This document shows positions 17,327 to 27,947 of a stretch of DNA of 64,000 bases, one piece after another. The stretch is from the NCBI GenBank assembly GCA_963763575.1, contig CAVXPD010000018.1, forward strand, positions 186,001 through 250,000, written 5' to 3'. The notes beneath the pieces were generated by a model. That model was not told where the DNA came from and made no database searches. It saw only the letters and a program-made list of their open reading frames with translations. Numbering within the stretch: position 1 is the stretch's first letter; every line of letters begins with the position of its first letter. The DNA is from Bog-473 sp963763575 (GTDB taxonomy: Bacteria; Actinomycetota; Acidimicrobiia; Acidimicrobiales; RAAP-2). The position numbers and the translations under genes are program-made.

Positions 17327-18460
17327 CTACGAGGCGGGGGTCGGCGCGGGCAGCCGGCCCGGCATCGGCACCGCGGTGGCCGGCCAGCGCTTGCGGCTGA
17401 CCCGGCTCAGCTTGTTGAGGAGCGTGACGGCTCCCGGATCGTCCTCGATGGGCCGCGTTTCGATCACCCCCGCGGCCTCCATGTCGTTGAAGAGCTCCTC
17501 GCCCTTCTCGGTGCGCAGCAGCGTCAGCGTCCAGTCGCCGTAGGCGCCGATGCCCCCGGTCGAGATGTCCGCGTGCTCGGCCGCGAAGTCGGGGCAGCTC
17601 TTGCAGCCCTCACGGGTCCAGGCGTGCGCCTCCTTCAGTGGGATCTCGTGATAGCTGCCGTCGCGCATCCAGACCTGGAACACGCCCTTGATGTTCATCT
17701 TGAGGATGTCGGCCCGGGCCAGCCCGTAGCGCTCCTCGAAGAGCTCGGGGAAGATCGCGTCGTCGAAGGTCTTGGAGCAGAGGAGGCCGATTGACAACGT
17801 GAAGCGCCGGGCGACCTTGCCCGCCTTGCGCGCGGCCATGATCGGAGGCGCCGAGGCCTGGCACCCCATGCCGACCAGCGCGATCCGCTCGGCGCCCTGG
17901 TCGATCGCCTCGGAGTAGGCGAGCGGGTTGGCCGAGTACGTGTAGCGCGAACCCGCCGTCGCCAGGACGTCCTCCTTGTTGCGGGCCACCCGGGGCACGG
18001 CCTTCCACGTGGAGCCGTCGCCCTCGAGGCCCGACACGAGCGCGGCGTCGATGACGTCGTGCTCGAAGGCCCAGATCAACAACGCGGAGACCAGCCCGCC
18101 GTCCTGCCCCGTCTCGCAGACGCCGGGGTCGGTCGCCCGGGCCAGGACGGTCCGGCGCGCGATGCCCGCCACCTCGTCGTCTTCGCGGGCCCGCCCGAAG
18201 AGATGGGTCTCGATTTCGGGCTCCCAGGTGCGAAAGCGCGGACAGGCCCGGGTGCACAGGGTGCAGCCCTTCAGGCCGTGGGTGCAATTGTCGGGCCCGC
18301 CTTCGGCGTCCACGTGGAACGGCTTGTAGTTGCCGTCGGAGTCGTCGTATTCCAGCACGTCGTAGGGGCACGCGATCACGCAGGCCGAGCACCCGGTGCA
18401 GAGGCCGGACGTCACGACCTCGGTGAACAGCTCCGCCCATTGCGGCTTCTCTGGTGGCAC
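17327..18460 (-). CDS. Coenzyme F420 hydrogenase/dehydrogenase beta subunit family protein
   Basis: A 377-residue iron-sulfur flavoprotein. Two 4Fe-4S motifs sit near the N-terminus: CTGCSACVIACPYD near residue 22 and the CTLCTRACP motif near 66. The FrhB domains follow, with GMGCQASAPPIMAAR near 210 and a further cysteine-rich KSCPDFAAEHADIS near 297. Members of the FrhB family oxidise or reduce coenzyme F420 using FAD and iron-sulfur clusters. It stands alone without hydrogenase partners, so it is likely an F420-dependent oxidoreductase of unknown substrate. The GTG start at 18460 is divergent from the glycosylase gene 48 bp away. Confidence 0.88.
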   Translation of the reverse strand: MPPEKPQWAELFTEVVTSGLCTGCSACVIACPYDVLEYDDSDGNYKPFHVDAEGGPDNCTHGLKGCTLCTRACPRFRTWEPEIETHLFGRAREDDEVAGIARRTVLARATDPGVCETGQDGGLVSALLIWAFEHDVIDAALVSGLEGDGSTWKAVPRVARNKEDVLATAGSRYTYSANPLAYSEAIDQGAERIALVGMGCQASAPPIMAARKAGKVARRFTLSIGLLCSKTFDDAIFPELFEERYGLARADILKMNIKGVFQVWMRDGSYHEIPLKEAHAWTREGCKSCPDFAAEHADISTGGIGAYGDWTLTLLRTEKGEELFNDMEAAGVIETRPIEDDPGAVTLLNKLSRVSRKRWPATAVPMPGRLPAPTPAS

Positions 18461-18508
18461 GGGCCCACCATATTCGGCTTCTCCGCGACGGTCGGATACC
18501 TTGCGCCC

Positions 18509-19306
18509 GTGCCCGAGATCCTCGAAGTCGAGCGCTACCGCACCCTGGCCAAAAAGGCGCTGCACCGCCCGGTGTCATCGGTCTGGATGGTCGACTCCCG
18601 CTACGGGCGTGGGGGCACGACCGCCCACCGCCTCCGATCGGCCCTGGTGGGGCGTCAATTCGCCGCGGCGCGCCGCCGAGGCAAACTCATGCTCCTCGAC
18701 ATCGACGACGGCCCGACGTTGGGCGTGCGCTTCGGCATGACGGGAGGTCTGGTCGTCGACGGCCAACAGGCGCTCGACCGCCTCCGCTATGGGGCCGGCG
18801 TCTTCAACGAGAAATGGGTGCGCGCCCGCGTCGGCCTCGCCGACGGCGGCCAGCTCGAGCTGCACGATCCCCGGCGCTTCGGCTCCCTCGAGCTCGCGCC
18901 CGACGAGAGCCGGCTCGGGCCCGACGCGTTGACGGCCTCGTTGGCCGACGTGCGCGCGGCACTGGCGGTCGACCCCGCCCGGCACGGCCCGGTTGCCCCA
19001 CTCAAGGCCCGGTTGATGGACCAGAAGCGCCTCGCCGGCCTGGGCAACCTGCTGGCCGACGAGATCCTGTGGCAGGCCGGATTCGACCCGGCCCGGCGTA
19101 CGCCGCTCGACGACGTCGAGCTACGCGCCCTGCACAAAGCATTGCGGTCCACGTTGCGCGGACTCGATCGCCGAGGCGGGTCGCACACCGGCACCCTGAT
19201 GGAGGAGCGCGTGCCGGGTGGGCACTGTCCTCGCGACGGCGCCGAGCTGCTGCACGCGCAGGTCGGCGGGCGCACGACCTATTGGTGTCCCGAGCACCAG
19301 CACTGA
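18509..19306 (+). CDS. Fpg/Nei family DNA glycosylase with altered zinc-finger ligands
   Basis: A 265-residue Fpg/Nei protein. After the GTG start it reads PEILEVE, giving the catalytic Pro 2 and Glu 3. RRRGKLMLLDI near 55 holds the conserved lysine, LAGLGNLLADEILW near 175 is the helix-two-turn-helix, and the C-terminal region is the zinc finger. It excises oxidised bases and nicks the strand by beta/delta elimination. The finger is unusual: a normal Cys4 pattern would be CxxC...CxxC, but the reading here is CPRD...CPEH, leaving two Cys plus an Asp and a His. Zinc may be bound with mixed ligands, or the finger may be zincless. Confidence 0.9.
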   Translation: MPEILEVERYRTLAKKALHRPVSSVWMVDSRYGRGGTTAHRLRSALVGRQFAAARRRGKLMLLDIDDGPTLGVRFGMTGGLVVDGQQALDRLRYGAGVFNEKWVRARVGLADGGQLELHDPRRFGSLELAPDESRLGPDALTASLADVRAALAVDPARHGPVAPLKARLMDQKRLAGLGNLLADEILWQAGFDPARRTPLDDVELRALHKALRSTLRGLDRRGGSHTGTLMEERVPGGHCPRDGAELLHAQVGGRTTYWCPEHQH

Positions 19307-19508
19307 GTAGCGGCTCGGCGGTTGATACGTGACGACGTTGGTGAGGTGGAGCTGGTCGTTCCGCGCGCCCGGTGGCGCCGTAACGTCCCGGGCCCCGAGG
19401 GTTCCGGTTAACGGACTCGGGTGCCAGGGGCGAAGGTCGCGAACGTTCCGCCCGAGCGGGGCGAAGACCGGCGAGCTCGTTCCAGGTGCTCAGTTCACCA
19501 GGGGAATT

Positions 19509-19976
19509 TCAGTCCGTCTCGACCTCTTCGAGCACCTTGGCCGCGTGACCGTCCGCCTTGACGTTGTACCAGGCCCTCTGCACCTTGCCGTTGGGGCCGA
19601 CGAGGAAGGTCGAGCGGATTGTCCCCACCGTCTTCTTGCCATACATCGTCTTTTCGCCCCAGGCGCCGTACTTCTCCATGATCTTCTTATCGGCGTCGGT
19701 CAACAGCGGGAACTTCAGCTTGTACTTCGACCGAAACTTGACGTGCTTCTCGGCCTTGTCGGGCGAGATCCCGAGCACTGCCACCCCCGCCTTCTCGAAG
19801 GTCTTGAGGTTGTCGTTGAACTGGCAGGCCTCCTTGGTGCAGCCGGGCGTGTCGTCGGCCGGGTAGAAGTAGACGATCACGCGCTCGCCTTTGTAGTCCG
19901 AGAGCTTCACGGGCTTGCCGTCCTGGTCAGGCAGGGTGAACGCGGGGGCCGTGGCGCCCGTCTCGAGTTTGGCCAT
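19509..19976 (-). CDS. bcp: Thioredoxin-dependent peroxiredoxin, bacterioferritin comigratory protein type
   Basis: A 155-residue BCP/PrxQ peroxiredoxin. The peroxidatic Cys 46 lies in DDTPGCTKEAC and a resolving Cys 51 five residues later makes it the atypical 2-Cys alpha2-alpha3 type. The TFLVGPNGKVQRAW strand is near residue 120. It reduces hydrogen peroxide and lipid peroxides with thioredoxin in the cytosol. GGAAGGAG precedes the ATG. The divergent DEAD-box helicase gene starts 174 bp away. Confidence 0.96.
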   Translation of the reverse strand: MAKLETGATAPAFTLPDQDGKPVKLSDYKGERVIVYFYPADDTPGCTKEACQFNDNLKTFEKAGVAVLGISPDKAEKHVKFRSKYKLKFPLLTDADKKIMEKYGAWGEKTMYGKKTVGTIRSTFLVGPNGKVQRAWYNVKADGHAAKVLEEVETD

Positions 19977-20150
19977 CGTCGCAGCTCCTTCCGGTCGTGG
20001 GCTGGCTCACTTTTGCACACGGTGCCGCGGGATTCCTGCTCTGCGCTGGTACAATTGGCTTGCGACGACCGGCAGGGGCCGGTACGTCGGGGCCTTTCTC
20101 ACTCCTGTGGACGGCGCACGGCCCCGCCCTACAACGCAGAGAGCGAGTCA

Positions 20151-21440
20151 ATGGCATTAGAAGCAGTGACTGGCGCGCACGCCGGATCACCCGAGAACGG
20201 GGATGGCGACGTCCCCGGCGACGACACCTACGAGACGAGCAGGACCTTCGAGTCGCTGGGCGTCTCCGAAGAACTCACCAAAGCGCTGGCTGATGAAGGC
20301 ATCGTCAGCGCTTTTCCAATTCAGGCCTTGACCGTGGCCGATGCCCTGGCGGGGCGGGACGTGTGCGGCAAGGCCAAGACGGGCTCGGGAAAGACCCTGG
20401 CCTTCGGAGTGCCACTCCTGCAGCGAGTCAAGGCGACCCGGGCCGCTCAGGGCGGCCGCCACCCGGCTGCTCGCCCGGCGCGCCCGCTGGCACTCGTGCT
20501 ACTCCCGACTCGTGAGCTGGCCGTGCAGGTGCACGACGTGCTCGCCCCCCTCGCACAGAAGGTAGGGCTGCGGGCGGTGGCCGTCTACGGAGGCGCGGAC
20601 ATCGACCGGCAGGTGGCCAAGCTCCGCAAGGGCGTAGACGTGGTGATCGCCACTCCGGGTCGCCTCATCGATCTCGGCGACCGTGGCGAGATCGCCGTGG
20701 ACGGCCTGGACATCCTTGTGCTTGACGAGGCCGACCGCATGGCCGACATGGGCTTCATGCCCCAGGTGGAGTGGGTGCTCCGGCGTCTGGATCAACCCCA
20801 TCAAACCTTGCTGTTCTCGGCCACTCTCGACGGCGCAGTGGACCGCCTCGTCACGCGCTACCTGTCCGACCCCGTCTTCCACGAAGTGGCCTCGACCACG
20901 CAAACCGTCACTCAGATGGAGCATCGGTTCCTCCAGGTGCACCAGATGGACAAGGTCAAGGTCGCCGCGGCCATCTCCCGGAGCCAGGACAAGTCCCTCG
21001 TGTTCGTGCGGACCAAGCGCGGTGCCGACCGGCTCGTCGAAAACCTGGCCAAGGAGGGCGTACGCGCCGCCGCCATCCACGGTGACCTGCGGCAGACCAA
21101 CCGTGAGCGAGCCCTCGCGGACTTCTCGAACGGGAGGCTGTCCGTCCTGGTCGCCACGGACGTCGCCGCGCGGGGTCTCCACATCGAGGGCGTCGACGCC
21201 GTCATCCACTTCGATCCGCCGGAGGACCACAAGGCCTACCTGCACCGTTCCGGCCGCACCGCTCGGGCGGGAAAGTCGGGCGTCGTCGTGAGCCTGGCCC
21301 TGTGGAACCAGCTGGTGGAGATGGAGGTGATCCAGCGGCGGCTGGGCTTGCGCATCCCCATCGTGGAGATGTTCTCCAACGACGCGCGTCTGGCCGACCT
21401 GGTGTCCTGGACGCCTCAAGCCGAAGAGAGCGTTCTCTGA
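20151..21440 (+). CDS. DEAD-box RNA helicase
   Basis: A 429-residue DEAD-box helicase. In order it shows a Q motif near FPIQALTV, Walker A AKTGSGKT near 80, PTRELAVQV near 122, TPGRLIDL, the DEAD box in LVLDEADRMADMGF, SAT near 224, and the helicase C-domain motifs FVRTKRGAD, ATDVAARGLHIEGVD and HRSGRTARAG. It unwinds structured RNA in ribosome assembly or mRNA turnover. The ATG at 20151 gives a 35-residue acidic N-terminal leader before the Q motif. A TACAAT sequence at 20050-20055 could be the -10 element, giving a leader of about 90 nt. Confidence 0.95.
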   Translation: MALEAVTGAHAGSPENGDGDVPGDDTYETSRTFESLGVSEELTKALADEGIVSAFPIQALTVADALAGRDVCGKAKTGSGKTLAFGVPLLQRVKATRAAQGGRHPAARPARPLALVLLPTRELAVQVHDVLAPLAQKVGLRAVAVYGGADIDRQVAKLRKGVDVVIATPGRLIDLGDRGEIAVDGLDILVLDEADRMADMGFMPQVEWVLRRLDQPHQTLLFSATLDGAVDRLVTRYLSDPVFHEVASTTQTVTQMEHRFLQVHQMDKVKVAAAISRSQDKSLVFVRTKRGADRLVENLAKEGVRAAAIHGDLRQTNRERALADFSNGRLSVLVATDVAARGLHIEGVDAVIHFDPPEDHKAYLHRSGRTARAGKSGVVVSLALWNQLVEMEVIQRRLGLRIPIVEMFSNDARLADLVSWTPQAEESVL

Positions 21441-21445
21441 GCGAG

Positions 21446-22201
21446 GTGGAGTCGGACCCGATCGCCGCGTGGTCGCCCGAGGACGGCGTCCGGCGCGTGC
21501 TCGTCGTCACCGCGCACCCCGACGACGTCGATTTCGGGACGGCCGGAGCCGTGGCCGCCTTCACCTCGGCGGGACTCGAGGTCACCTACTGCATCGCGAC
21601 GAACGGCGAGGCGGGCGGGTCGGACCGGGCCATGGCGCGCACGGAGATGGCGGCGTTACGCCAGGACGAGCAGCGAGCCGCGGCCGCCGTCGTCGGGGTC
21701 AGCGACGTGCGCTTCCTCGGGCACCCCGACGGCCGGGTACAGGCCACCTTGGAGCTCCGCCGCGACATCAGCCGGGTGATCAGGCAGGTCCGGCCCGAGC
21801 GTGTGATCACGCAATCGCCCGAGCGCAACTGGGAATTCATCTACGCCAGCCATCCCGACCACATGGCCGCCGGCGAGGCCGCCGTCGACGCGGTGTACCC
21901 CGATGCCCGCAACCCCTTCGCTCACCCCGAGCTCCTCGAGTTGGAGGGCCTCGAGCCTTGGAGCGTGCCCGAGCTGTGGATCATGGGGCCCGGGAGCGCC
22001 GATGGAGGCTCGCGCGTCTCGGTCGAGACCACCGGGACGATCGACCGCAAGGTGGCGGCGCTCATGTGTCACAAGAGCCAGATGACCGACCCCGACGCGA
22101 TAGCGGCGCGCGTGCGGGCCGTCGGGCTGGCGGTGGGAGAGACGGCCGGGCTGCCGGAGGGCCGCTCGGCCGAGGTCTTCCGGGTCACCCGCATCCCCTG
22201 A
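21446..22201 (+). CDS. PIG-L family N-acetylglucosaminyl deacetylase-like protein
   Basis: A 251-residue LmbE/PIG-L protein. The zinc-site motif TAHPDDVDFG lies near residue 23, the third ligand in ASHPDHMAAGEAAVDAV near 135. Family members deacetylate GlcNAc-containing substrates, for example MshB and Mca in mycothiol metabolism. The exact substrate cannot be chosen here. The GTG at 21446 is five bases after the helicase stop; no better start lies downstream before the HPDD motif. The glutamine amidotransferase gene follows after 7 bp, so the run from the helicase to the YjbR gene may be one operon. Confidence 0.88.
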   Translation: MESDPIAAWSPEDGVRRVLVVTAHPDDVDFGTAGAVAAFTSAGLEVTYCIATNGEAGGSDRAMARTEMAALRQDEQRAAAAVVGVSDVRFLGHPDGRVQATLELRRDISRVIRQVRPERVITQSPERNWEFIYASHPDHMAAGEAAVDAVYPDARNPFAHPELLELEGLEPWSVPELWIMGPGSADGGSRVSVETTGTIDRKVAALMCHKSQMTDPDAIAARVRAVGLAVGETAGLPEGRSAEVFRVTRIP

Positions 22202-22208
22202 ACCGGCC

Positions 22209-22895
22209 GTGGCTGCGGGAAAGCCGTGGGTGGTGCTCCAGCATGTCCCCTACGAGGGGCCTGGTGCGGTCGCGCTCGCCGTCCGCGACGCGGGGGCCGA
22301 CCTGATCGTGGTGCGGCTCGACCGCGACGAGGCGGTCCCAGTGGGCGACTCCGTCGCAGACATGTGCGGGCTGGTCGTCATGGGTGCGCCGATGGGAGTC
22401 CACGACGAGCTGCCGTGGCTGGAATCCGAGCGTGCGTTGCTTCGGGCGGCCGTCGAAGTGGGCCTCCCCGTGCTCGGGGTCTGCCTCGGTGCACAGCAGC
22501 TCGCAGCCGCGCTTGGGGCGGCGGTGACCCGCGGACCGGTGCCCGAGTGCGGCGTCGGGGAGGTCCACCTCACCAACGAGGCCATCGCCGATCCGGTCTT
22601 CGGACCGGCGCCGACGCCGCTGCCGTGCGTGCACTGGCACGAGGACACCTTCGTCCTGCCCGAAGGCGCCGTACGCCTGGCGCACAACGAGGCCTACGAG
22701 AACCAGGCGTTCCGGTTCGGCGCGTGCGCCTACGGACTCCAGTTCCACGTCGAGGTCACGGGCAGCCTGGTGGCGCACTGGGGACCGCACCTGCCACCGG
22801 GCGTCTTCGTGCGGACTTCCGACGTCGCGCACGTCGCGCGCGCCGGCGAGGGGATCGTGCGCCGGTTCGTCGCGCTCGCGGCGAACGGGACGTGA
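22209..22895 (+). CDS. Type 1 glutamine amidotransferase
   Basis: A 228-residue class I glutamine amidotransferase domain protein. The nucleophile elbow LGVCLGAQQLAAALG near residue 92 contains the active-site Cys, and YGLQFHVEVT near 178 supplies the catalytic His and Glu. The protein resembles stand-alone GMP-synthase-like amidotransferases that work with unknown synthetases. Start is GTG. Its stop overlaps the GTG of the next gene (GTGA). Confidence 0.9.
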   Translation: MAAGKPWVVLQHVPYEGPGAVALAVRDAGADLIVVRLDRDEAVPVGDSVADMCGLVVMGAPMGVHDELPWLESERALLRAAVEVGLPVLGVCLGAQQLAAALGAAVTRGPVPECGVGEVHLTNEAIADPVFGPAPTPLPCVHWHEDTFVLPEGAVRLAHNEAYENQAFRFGACAYGLQFHVEVTGSLVAHWGPHLPPGVFVRTSDVAHVARAGEGIVRRFVALAANGT

Positions 22896-23230
22896 GTGTC
22901 TCAGTGGCCATCGTCGCGCGTCTCGCGCTCGAGCTGCCCGAGAGCACCGAGGCGCCGCATCACGACATGGCCTCGTTCCGGGTGGCCGGCAAGATCTTCG
23001 CCACCCTGCCACCCGACGGCGGGCGGCTCCACGTGTTCCTCCCCGAGGACGAGGTAGAGGCCTACCGCGCCGAGTCCCCAACCGCGGTAGAGGAGCTCTG
23101 GTGGGGCAAGCGGTTGCGCGGCTGCCGCATCGTGTTGCGCCGGGCCGACCGCGCGCTCGTGCGCGAGCTGCTCATCGAATCGTGGCGGCACAAGGCGCCC
23201 AAGGGGCTGCGCGCGAGGTTCGAGGGCTGA
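22892..23230 (+). CDS. MmcQ/YjbR family protein
   Basis: A 112-residue MmcQ/YjbR-like protein. Typical blocks are LPESTEAPHHDMASFRVAGKIFATL (read in part as HHDMASFRV and GKIFATL), a central LWWGKRLRGCRIVLRRAD and the C-terminal ELLIESWRHKAPK. The fold resembles a DNA-binding double-wing domain, but the function is not known. Its start overlaps the amidotransferase stop and its 3' end faces the aconitase gene 14 bp away. Confidence 0.88.
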   Translation: MSVSVAIVARLALELPESTEAPHHDMASFRVAGKIFATLPPDGGRLHVFLPEDEVEAYRAESPTAVEELWWGKRLRGCRIVLRRADRALVRELLIESWRHKAPKGLRARFEG

Positions 23231-23244
23231 GGCTGTCCTGGGCG

Positions 23245-25950
<2,706 letters not shown>

Positions 25951-26070
25951 AGGCCCATTCTGCCGTGGGTGCCGTGAAGCCGCCCACCGACTGCCTGGGG
26001 TGGGCGCAGGCTCCGGGCGCCCGCCGTCCGGGCCTCCAGGCGCCTGACACCAGCGTTGTCGGTGTAATTC

Positions 26071-26086
26071 GTAACGACTTCGTAAC
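26071..26086. promoter_or_regulatory. GTAAC-N6-GTAAC direct repeat upstream of the cell-wall hydrolase gene
   Basis: The pair GTAACGACTTCGTAAC, part of a longer TTCGTAACG duplication with an 11-bp period (26068 and 26079), lies 90 bp before the hydrolase ATG. It matches the GTnAC-n6-GTnAC pattern of OmpR-family regulators such as AfsQ1. MtrA, of the same family, controls cell-wall hydrolases in actinobacteria. Binding is inferred. Confidence 0.45.
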
Positions 26087-26175
26087 GCCCGGCACGGGAC
26101 GCGGCGGCGGCCGAGCAGGCAGTATCTACGACCGTGCGCGGATGCCGAGGCGCCAGGGGTTCGAGCGAGCACGGC

Positions 26176-27582
26176 ATGCAAGGTGCGCGCACCGCGCGAC
26201 TGAGCCGGGTGTTGGCTCCCGTTATGGCGTCGCTCGCGGTCGCCGCGCTCTTCGGCCCGTTGGCGCTCGTCGCGAGCGTCACCGGCCGCGGTTCGGCGGT
26301 CGCGGGAGCGGCTTACAACGACGGCGGGATGATCGGCTTCGGCAGCGTGAACACGGCTGCGCCCCCGATGCCGCAGCCGCTGAACTCACCCGTCTTCTCG
26401 GGCGTCGCCACGCCGGACGGCAACGGGTACCTGCTGGCCAGTGGGGATGGCGGCGTCTTCGCATTCGGCGACTCCACGTTCGAGGGCTCGGCGGGTGCCT
26501 TGCCACTGCAGGGGCCGATCGTCGCCATGGCGACCACGTCCGACGCCAAGGGCTATTGGCTGGGTGCACTCGACGGCGGAGTCTTCGCGTACGGTGATGC
26601 CCAGTTCTACGGCTCCATGGGTGCCACGCGTCTGAACCAGCCGATCGTCGGCATGGCGTCGACGCCCGACGGGAGGGGGTACTGGCTCGTCGCCGCGGAC
26701 GGCGGCATCTTCTCTTTCGGCGACGCACAGTTCTACGGGAGCACGGGTGCCATCGCCCTCAACGCGCCGATCGTCGGCATGGCGTCGACGCACGACGGCA
26801 GGGGGTACTGGCTCGTCGCCGCCGATGGGGGCATCTTCACGTTCGGAGACGCGAACTTCTATGGCTCGGCCGGCAGCGCGAACCTGCCCGACCCGGCGGT
26901 CGGTATGGTGGCGTCGCCCAACGGCGGCGGCTACCTGATCGCCACCGCGAACGGTGTCGTGCTCTCCTACGGCGACGCGCAGAACTTCGGCGGCCTCAGC
27001 CTCGACCCGACGGCCACCCAGATCTCGGGAATCATCGGGAACAACAAGGGAACGGGGTACTGGCTGCTGGACCCACAAGCCTGGCAGTACAGCTTCTCGA
27101 CGGCGACGCCCGAGCCGGAGCTCGCGCAGTCGGGGACCATCGCGTCGGCCGTCGCGTCGCAGATCATGCCCGACCCTGACGTGTCCGAAGGGCCCTATTG
27201 CAACCCCTACGGGCCCTGCGAGGAGTGGTGCGCGCTCTTCGCGACCTGGGCCTGGCAACAGGCCGGCGTGCCGATCCCGAGCTACGCGTTCACCGGCGAC
27301 ATCTGGAACTGGGCCGGGTCCACGACGGCCGACCTGCCGCCGACCGCCACGCCGGCCGTCGGGGACGCCGTCTTGTACGGCACCGGACCGCAGAGCACGG
27401 CCACGTCGGTCCACGTCGGCATCGTCACCCAGGTCTGGCCCGACGGGTCCATCATGACGGTGGGGGGCGACGCCGGACCCGGACGTGACGGGTACCTCTC
27501 GGTGGCGATCGACGGGCCGTTCCTGCCGTGGGACTCGGACGTCTACAACGGGACGCCGATTTACGGGTTCGCCCAGCCGTAG
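26176..27582 (+). CDS. Secreted cell-wall hydrolase: tandem 42-residue repeats plus CHAP domain
   Basis: A 468-residue exported protein. After a signal peptide (hydrophobic core about residues 14-40, Ala-rich cleavage region) come five to six repeats of about 42 residues, consensus GYWLVAADGGIFSFGDAQFYGS, residues about 60-300, probably a beta-propeller or solenoid for wall or glycan binding. The C-terminal third (about 335-468) is a CHAP amidase/endopeptidase, with the catalytic Cys in EEWCALFATWAW and His in SVHVGIVTQ. Repeats of this kind are common in Acidimicrobiia. ATG at 26176 is favoured over an upstream GTG at 26134 because it gives a normal signal peptide. Confidence 0.88.
   Translation: MQGARTARLSRVLAPVMASLAVAALFGPLALVASVTGRGSAVAGAAYNDGGMIGFGSVNTAAPPMPQPLNSPVFSGVATPDGNGYLLASGDGGVFAFGDSTFEGSAGALPLQGPIVAMATTSDAKGYWLGALDGGVFAYGDAQFYGSMGATRLNQPIVGMASTPDGRGYWLVAADGGIFSFGDAQFYGSTGAIALNAPIVGMASTHDGRGYWLVAADGGIFTFGDANFYGSAGSANLPDPAVGMVASPNGGGYLIATANGVVLSYGDAQNFGGLSLDPTATQISGIIGNNKGTGYWLLDPQAWQYSFSTATPEPELAQSGTIASAVASQIMPDPDVSEGPYCNPYGPCEEWCALFATWAWQQAGVPIPSYAFTGDIWNWAGSTTADLPPTATPAVGDAVLYGTGPQSTATSVHVGIVTQVWPDGSIMTVGGDAGPGRDGYLSVAIDGPFLPWDSDVYNGTPIYGFAQP
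26641..26837 (+). repeat. Near-identical 126-bp coding repeat
   Basis: Segments beginning at 26641 and 26767 share about 70 bases with only a few changes, exactly 126 bp (42 codons) apart. This marks recent duplication or gene conversion of one repeat unit in the hydrolase gene. Confidence 0.85.
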
Positions 27583-27663
27583 CTCGCGGCGACTCCCGGG
27601 GCCGGCACTGACACTGCGCGCGTAACTGCACCGCGCGTAGGCTGCGAGCGGAGGTTCGGAACC

Positions 27664-27885
27664 GTGCCCGTCTACGACTATCGATGCTCGACCTGTCACG
27701 CCGTCTTCGACGAGCGCAGGCTCATGGCAGAGGCTGACGCGCCCGCCAGCTGTCCCGAAGGGCATGTCGGGGCGCGGCGGCTCCTTCCGGTGTTTGCGAC
27801 GACGGGCCGGGCGGCCGAGCCCGCCGGCGGGATGTGCGGCGCACCAGTGGCGGGTGGGTGCGGGAGCGGCTGCGCCTGCTGCTGA
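27664..27885 (+). CDS. FmdB-like zinc-ribbon protein
   Basis: A 73-residue protein starting with the FmdB signature MPVYDYRCSTCHAVFDERR, where C8 and C11 form the first zinc knuckle. The second knuckle is CPEGH near residue 30, so the second half has one Cys and a His in place of CxxC. The C-terminus, GGCGSGCACC, is Cys/Gly-rich as in many FmdB proteins. The family is linked to regulation of amidase genes, but the role is not established. Start is GTG. It precedes the 372-residue conserved protein by 62 bp. Confidence 0.83.
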   Translation: MPVYDYRCSTCHAVFDERRLMAEADAPASCPEGHVGARRLLPVFATTGRAAEPAGGMCGAPVAGGCGSGCACC

Positions 27886-27947
27886 GCGACCACCGAACCC
27901 GAACCGAGACGAAGCCAGACCCCGACTGAGACGGAGTTTCCATTCCA

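Noticed and set aside
22185..23081. Minus-strand frame opposite the amidotransferase and YjbR genes
   Set aside because: Composition is Arg/His-rich, typical of antisense shadow, and both plus-strand genes are conserved.
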